From positions 19,260 to 83,259 of the forward strand of contig NZ_VTUZ01000043.1 of NCBI RefSeq assembly GCF_008369935.1: a stretch of DNA of 64,000 nucleotides, given 5' to 3'. The notes below the pieces were generated by a model. The model had not been told where the DNA came from, searched no databases, and saw only the letters and a program-made list of their open reading frames with translations. Position numbers and translations under genes: made by a program. Shown here piece by piece: positions 60,562-64,000 of this stretch. The stretch is from Paraburkholderia panacisoli (GTDB lineage: Bacteria > Pseudomonadota > Gammaproteobacteria > Burkholderiales > Burkholderiaceae). Position 1 is the stretch's first letter, and the number at the start of each line of letters is the position of its first letter.

Positions 60562-62019
60562 ATGATCAATCTGCTGGTGCGTGGCAAGGGCCTGATGCAA
60601 GACGTGGCAGATTTTGCTGTCGCCTGCTATGCGCGACGGCGCTATCCGTCTCGAAGCGCCCACTACGATGCGCGTGCATTTCACTCCAGCGCCCGTTCTA
60701 GCCGTGAGCACGGACACCGGCGCCTGAGAACATCGGGTTCCGATTTTTCCGTTCTCTACGGCGATGTCGCCGATATGCCCCAGAAGCGCGTTACAGCCGA
60801 CGAGCATGAGCCCGGCCGCCGAAAGTCGGGATGGCGAGGGTGTGCAGGCGCATGCGTGGCATGGCTGTACGGAGGCGCCCGCGGCAGGCGCCGGATGCTG
60901 GACGAAAGCATGCCGTTGAGGGGCGCCCTCGAAATGTTGCCGATCCCGATCCTGACGATCGATCAGCAGAATCAGATAAGCTTCGCAAACGCCAAAGCGA
61001 TAGAACTGTTCGGATACAGCGGGGAAGAACTGATTGGTGCATCGCTCGAGATGTTGTTCCCGAATCACGGCTTGTGCGGTTGCCATTCGGCGTCCGCAGA
61101 CCGCGGCGTCCAAAGCGGGATCTCTGACGTGGCAACGACGCAGATGCTGGTTGCGCGGCGGCGTGACGGCGAAGGTTTTCACGTCGAAGCCAACACGACG
61201 AGATATGGCGCCTCTGATCAGGCATTGCAGATCATCGCGATAGCGGGTCGCAGCGCATGCCTCGAAGTCGATCGAAACCGCAATGAACTTGCGCATCTGG
61301 CGCGCGTGTCATCGTTGGGAGAACTCGCGAGTTCTCTTGCACACGAGTTGAATCAACCGCTTACCGCTATTCTGAGCAACGCCCAAGCCGCGCAAAAATT
61401 CATGGAGCCGGAGAACGCCAATCAGGCGGAACTCCGTGAGGCATTGGGCGACATCATTCTGGATAGCTGTCGCGCGAGCGAAGTCATCCAGAAGATCCGT
61501 ACGATGGTACGAAAAGGCGACATGGAACTCCGGCCGGTGGAGGTTGGCGGTGTGGTCCGGGACATCGCGCTGCTCGTCCATAGCGATGCGATGGCGCGTG
61601 AGGTTCGCACCAGATTCGACATTGCCGACCATCTGCCGATGGTGTTCGGCGACAAGGTTCAACTCCAGCAGGTTGTCCTCAATCTGCTGCTGAACGCGTT
61701 CGACGCGGTGAAGGAATGCGATCCAACGGAGCGCATGATTGAGACCACAGTGCGAGAAGAGGTGGGGGGCGGCGTACGGATTACAGTGAAAGATCGCGGT
61801 CAAGGGTTGACTGTCGACAAGATGAACAAGATATTCCGGCCTTTCTTCACGACCAAACCTCAGGGACTCGGTCTGGGTCTTTCTATTAGCCGCACGATCG
61901 TGACGGCGCACGGAGGCCAGCTATGGGCGGAGAACAACGAGGACAAGGGAGCGTCGTTTCACATCACGTTGCCGCCGGGAGCGGACCTGCGAAAGGACCA
62001 CCACCCCCGATCGTCATGA
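60562..62019 (+). CDS. PAS-domain sensor histidine kinase, FixL-like
   Basis: 485 residues from the ATG at 60562, which has GGAG 6 bases upstream. The first ~110 residues are Arg/Ser-rich with no known domain and could be spurious; a start at 60895 would give the kinase only. Then a PAS domain (about 120-235: LPIPILTIDQQNQISFANAK, EELIGASLEMLFP), an H-box with His261 (SSLAHELNQPLTAILSNA), and an HATPase end with NLLLNAFDAV, DRGQGL and GLGLSISRTIV. No haem His site was assigned, so the signal is unknown. Overlaps the response-regulator gene. Confidence 0.87.
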   Translation: MINLLVRGKGLMQDVADFAVACYARRRYPSRSAHYDARAFHSSARSSREHGHRRLRTSGSDFSVLYGDVADMPQKRVTADEHEPGRRKSGWRGCAGACVAWLYGGARGRRRMLDESMPLRGALEMLPIPILTIDQQNQISFANAKAIELFGYSGEELIGASLEMLFPNHGLCGCHSASADRGVQSGISDVATTQMLVARRRDGEGFHVEANTTRYGASDQALQIIAIAGRSACLEVDRNRNELAHLARVSSLGELASSLAHELNQPLTAILSNAQAAQKFMEPENANQAELREALGDIILDSCRASEVIQKIRTMVRKGDMELRPVEVGGVVRDIALLVHSDAMAREVRTRFDIADHLPMVFGDKVQLQQVVLNLLLNAFDAVKECDPTERMIETTVREEVGGGVRITVKDRGQGLTVDKMNKIFRPFFTTKPQGLGLGLSISRTIVTAHGGQLWAENNEDKGASFHITLPPGADLRKDHHPRSS

Positions 62020-62639
62020 GTCAGGCCGCGGCCCGCGTTTTCATCGTGGACGACGACGAACGGGTCCGATGCGCACTCGCGCGGCTTCTGCGCGCATCGG
62101 GTTACCACGTTGAATCCTTCGACAGTGCCGAAGCGCTTTTAGATAGAGCCGATCTGGCGAGCGTGCCCGCCTGCCTGATTCTCGATTTGCAGATGCCGGG
62201 AATGACGGGCCTGGAGGTGCAGCGCAATCTCGACCAGCTCCTCCCGATTGTTTTTCTGACCGGGCATGGCGACATCGGCTCGAGCGTTGAAGCAATGAAG
62301 GGGGGCGCACTCGACTTTCTACCCAAGCCGGTGTGCGAATCGCTGCTTCTCGCCGCGGTGGATCGCGCACTCAAGCGCGCTTGTGTGGAGTGGGCGAAAA
62401 GAAGCGAACGGGCGGAACTTCAGGAACGGGTCAATCATCTCACGCGCCGCGAACGCGAAGTCATGGCGCTCGTATTGACGGGTCGCCTGAACAAACAGGT
62501 CGCCAGCGATCTTGGCGCGGCCGAAAAGACCATCAAGATTCATCGGGCTCGCGTCATGGAGAAAATGAAGGCCCGATCGATTGTCGAACTCGTTCGGCTT
62601 GCAGAAAAAGTCGGCGTGCACGCGGCCGACGACAACTGA
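62016..62639 (+). CDS. FixJ-like response regulator
   Basis: 207 residues: receiver with Asp12-14 and phosphoacceptor Asp57 (LILDLQMPGMTG), Lys in FLPKPV, then a LuxR-type helix-turn-helix (LTRREREVMALVLTGRLNKQ, EKTIKIHRARVMEKM). The ATG overlaps the kinase stop (ATGA), so the two are a cognate pair. Probable target is unknown. Confidence 0.9.
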   Translation: MSQAAARVFIVDDDERVRCALARLLRASGYHVESFDSAEALLDRADLASVPACLILDLQMPGMTGLEVQRNLDQLLPIVFLTGHGDIGSSVEAMKGGALDFLPKPVCESLLLAAVDRALKRACVEWAKRSERAELQERVNHLTRREREVMALVLTGRLNKQVASDLGAAEKTIKIHRARVMEKMKARSIVELVRLAEKVGVHAADDN

Positions 62640-62802
62640 TCCGGCATGGTCCGATCGGGGCCTCGTGAGAGGCATATCGGACCAGTTTCACCGGAACAAC
62701 GCAGCTAGTGGACCAAAGTCCTATATCTCCTCAGCGCATCTCCCGTTACGCTGGAACTCCAGATGGTCCATTCATGGAGCGACTGCGTGTTCGCGCCGTC
62801 AT

Positions 62803-63189
62803 ATGGTCAACCCCAACCAAATCGTTGCCGTGGTCGACGATGATGAATCGGTATGCCGAGCCATCAAGCGTCTGCTGCACTCCGCAGGTATTGGAGCGGA
62901 GACGTTTTCAAGCGGCGACGAGTTTCTGGATATGCTGTCGGCGATTCCGTCATACCGGCCTGCGTGCGTCATTCTGGATATCCAGATGCCGGGAACCAAT
63001 GGACTGGAAGTCCAGCGTCAACTCGCGCCAATGGGCCTGCCGGTCATCATGATCACCGCGCACGACGAGCTTTCAGTTCGGCAGGCAGCCCTCGGGTCCG
63101 GCGCGGCGGCGTATCTGCGCAAACCATTCAATGCGGCCATCCTGATCAAGGCCGTGGAAATGGCGATAGACGGTTCGTCGCGCCCCTGA
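62803..63189 (+). CDS. single-domain response regulator (receiver only)
   Basis: 128 residues: VVDDDESVCRAIKRLLHSAG, phosphoacceptor Asp59 (VILDIQMPGTNG), Thr in MITAHDE and Lys in YLRKPFN. No output domain. It may act as a phosphate sink or a second partner of the kinase encoded upstream. No ribosome site is evident before the ATG. Confidence 0.85.
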   Translation: MVNPNQIVAVVDDDESVCRAIKRLLHSAGIGAETFSSGDEFLDMLSAIPSYRPACVILDIQMPGTNGLEVQRQLAPMGLPVIMITAHDELSVRQAALGSGAAAYLRKPFNAAILIKAVEMAIDGSSRP

Positions 63190-63565
63190 AGCACGTGTGC
63201 TCCGTCCGGCGATATGGGACTAAGGTCTGATTGCCTCCCTGTATTCCAGCTACCAAACTGACCTACGTCGGCGCGTCAATCGGGCGGCCGGTCGTTTCGG
63301 TTTGATGCGCGGCTATTTGACCTCCGCGTTCGCCTGCCGTCGGCGCGCGCGGGTTCACTGCGCGCGCAGCGTTCAAAGGAAATGCAGGAGCACGTGATGA
63401 GATACGGGTCTGCTTTACTCGCCGCTTTAGTCATCATTCTGCCCGGCAGACATTGTTCGTTGCGGGAGTGTCACCCATGAACAGACAGTGCCTGCGCTTC
63501 GCGTCCGGCTCGCCTTGCTGGTCCGGTTTTTCTTGCACGCCCAACTAGCCGTGACAGGTGATGCC
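63190..63565. other. gap before the RND adaptor
   Basis: A 27-codon frame at 63397-63480 (MRYGSALLAALVIILPG) has GCAGGAG before its ATG and a hydrophobic stretch; it could be a leader peptide or nothing. Otherwise no feature. Confidence 0.3.
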
Positions 63566-64000
63566 ATGAAATGCGCGCCGCTGACAGTCTGCCTGCAACG
63601 ATTCTCAAGGGGCGATCTAAAACTTGCGCTCGCCTGTGCCACGCTGGCGCTGTGCGCTGGTTGTCACAAGCCGGCAGCGCCGCCTTCAACCGGGCCGGCC
63701 GAAGTGACCGTGATGACAGTCGAGCCACGCGATACCCCGGTCGACTTCGAATTCACCGCCCAGACAGAAAGCTCACGGGAGGTGCAGATTCGTGCGCGCG
63801 TCGATGGTTTTCTCGACCGGCGTGTGTACACCGAGGGTCAGCTGGTCCACACCGGGCAGACCCTCTTTCTGATGGACCCCAAGCCTTTCGAAGCGGCGCT
63901 GCAGACAGCCAAAGGGCAGCTTGCCCAGCAACAGGCGAGGCTCTATGTGACGAAAGCCAATCTGGCGCGGGTGATCCCGCTCGCGAAGCAGAACGCCTTG
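63566..64000 (+). CDS. RND efflux periplasmic adaptor (AcrA/MexA type), 5' part
   Basis: Runs off the right edge with 145 residues visible. Lipoprotein signal with LCAGC, then the membrane-fusion pattern: EVTVMTVEPRDTPVDFEFTA, a beta-barrel/lipoyl half RARVDGFLDRRVYTEGQLVH, LFLMDPKPFEAALQTAKGQL, and the start of the coiled-coil hairpin (LAQQQARLYVTKANL). It links an inner-membrane RND pump to the outer-membrane channel. The pump gene should follow outside the window. Confidence 0.9.
   Translation, partial: MKCAPLTVCLQRFSRGDLKLALACATLALCAGCHKPAAPPSTGPAEVTVMTVEPRDTPVDFEFTAQTESSREVQIRARVDGFLDRRVYTEGQLVHTGQTLFLMDPKPFEAALQTAKGQLAQQQARLYVTKANLARVIPLAKQNAL

Noticed and set aside
1..64000. CRISPR array, complete insertion sequence or transposase, prophage block
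   Set aside because: No regularly spaced direct repeats, no transposase motifs and no phage structural genes were seen; only a truncated integrase.

Overview
The window is high-GC DNA whose proteins (trimeric Burkholderia-type porins, PcaR/PobR-like IclR regulators, MocR/PaiB pair, hydrophobic-ligand catabolic genes, S1C protease with LuxR partner) point to a Burkholderiaceae genome of the Paraburkholderia/Caballeronia/Burkholderia type. This is inferred from protein style only; no rRNA gene is present. Most of the window is an accessory catabolic region carrying pseudogene debris, a displaced tRNA end and a truncated integrase. The last ~13 kb look like ordinary chromosomal genes.

Layout. 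1-10.2 kb: end of a methyltransferase gene, a MarR regulator, and a leftward operon (hemerythrin, phthalate-dioxygenase-type reductase, two Rieske oxygenases, SDR, HSL-type esterase) divergent from a porin and an enoyl-CoA hydratase. The porin intergenic region carries nested palindromes. It closes with a 3' fragment of tRNA-Pro(GGG) plus terminator, which reads as the distal attachment scar of an island lying to the left. 10.3-13.4 kb: DUF899 protein, a sialidase scrap, LuxR regulator and cytosolic HtrA-like protease. 14-31.5 kb: SnoaL-like protein and SDR, three MarR paralogues, a small 79-aa protein, Gfo/Idh/MocA oxidoreductase, NTF2-like protein, homogentisate-dioxygenase-like cupin, BKACE-family C-C cleavage enzyme, sugar-type ABC binding protein, dihydroxyphthalate-decarboxylase-like protein, and a molybdopterin enzyme with its Fe-S subunit. 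31.6-36.5 kb: two-component ring-hydroxylating dioxygenase (alpha, beta, reductase) under a divergent IclR gene, then a second IclR. 36.6-49.1 kb: SDR, aldehyde dehydrogenase, a second cupin and Gfo pair, a fused ATPase-permease ABC protein, a second permease, a porin, an esterase and the second 79-aa protein. 49.2-50.7 kb: lytic transglycosylase, broken P4-type integrase and tRNA-Leu(GAG). 50.7-64 kb: PaiB, MocR, SET methyltransferase, DyP peroxidase, zinc-finger protein, PPK2, VIT-like membrane protein, SYLF lipoprotein, FixL/FixJ-like pair, lone receiver, and the start of an RND adaptor.

How it works together. Seven copies of one promoter architecture (TTGACT/A, 17-bp spacer, a CATNAT-like -10, with conserved spacer bases) stand before the BKACE, ABC binding-protein, decarboxylase-like, molybdenum-enzyme, ABC-transporter and small-protein genes. 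One further copy points into degraded DNA. Three carry a GGG-N4/5-CCC dyad exactly 5 bp upstream of the -35. This ties scattered genes on both strands into one regulon. The two halves of the region hold paralogous modules: a cupin copy ~99% identical in inverted orientation next to a Gfo copy only about two-thirds identical, and an ABC binding protein in one half whose ATPase/permease survives only in the other. The molybdenum enzyme resembles pyrogallol-phloroglucinol transhydroxylase, including its transthyretin-like Fe-S partner, but carries an SCP2-like N-terminal domain. With the BKACE enzyme and SDRs this suggests an uncharacterised route for a polyhydroxylated cyclic or aromatic compound. 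The substrate cannot be read from sequence.
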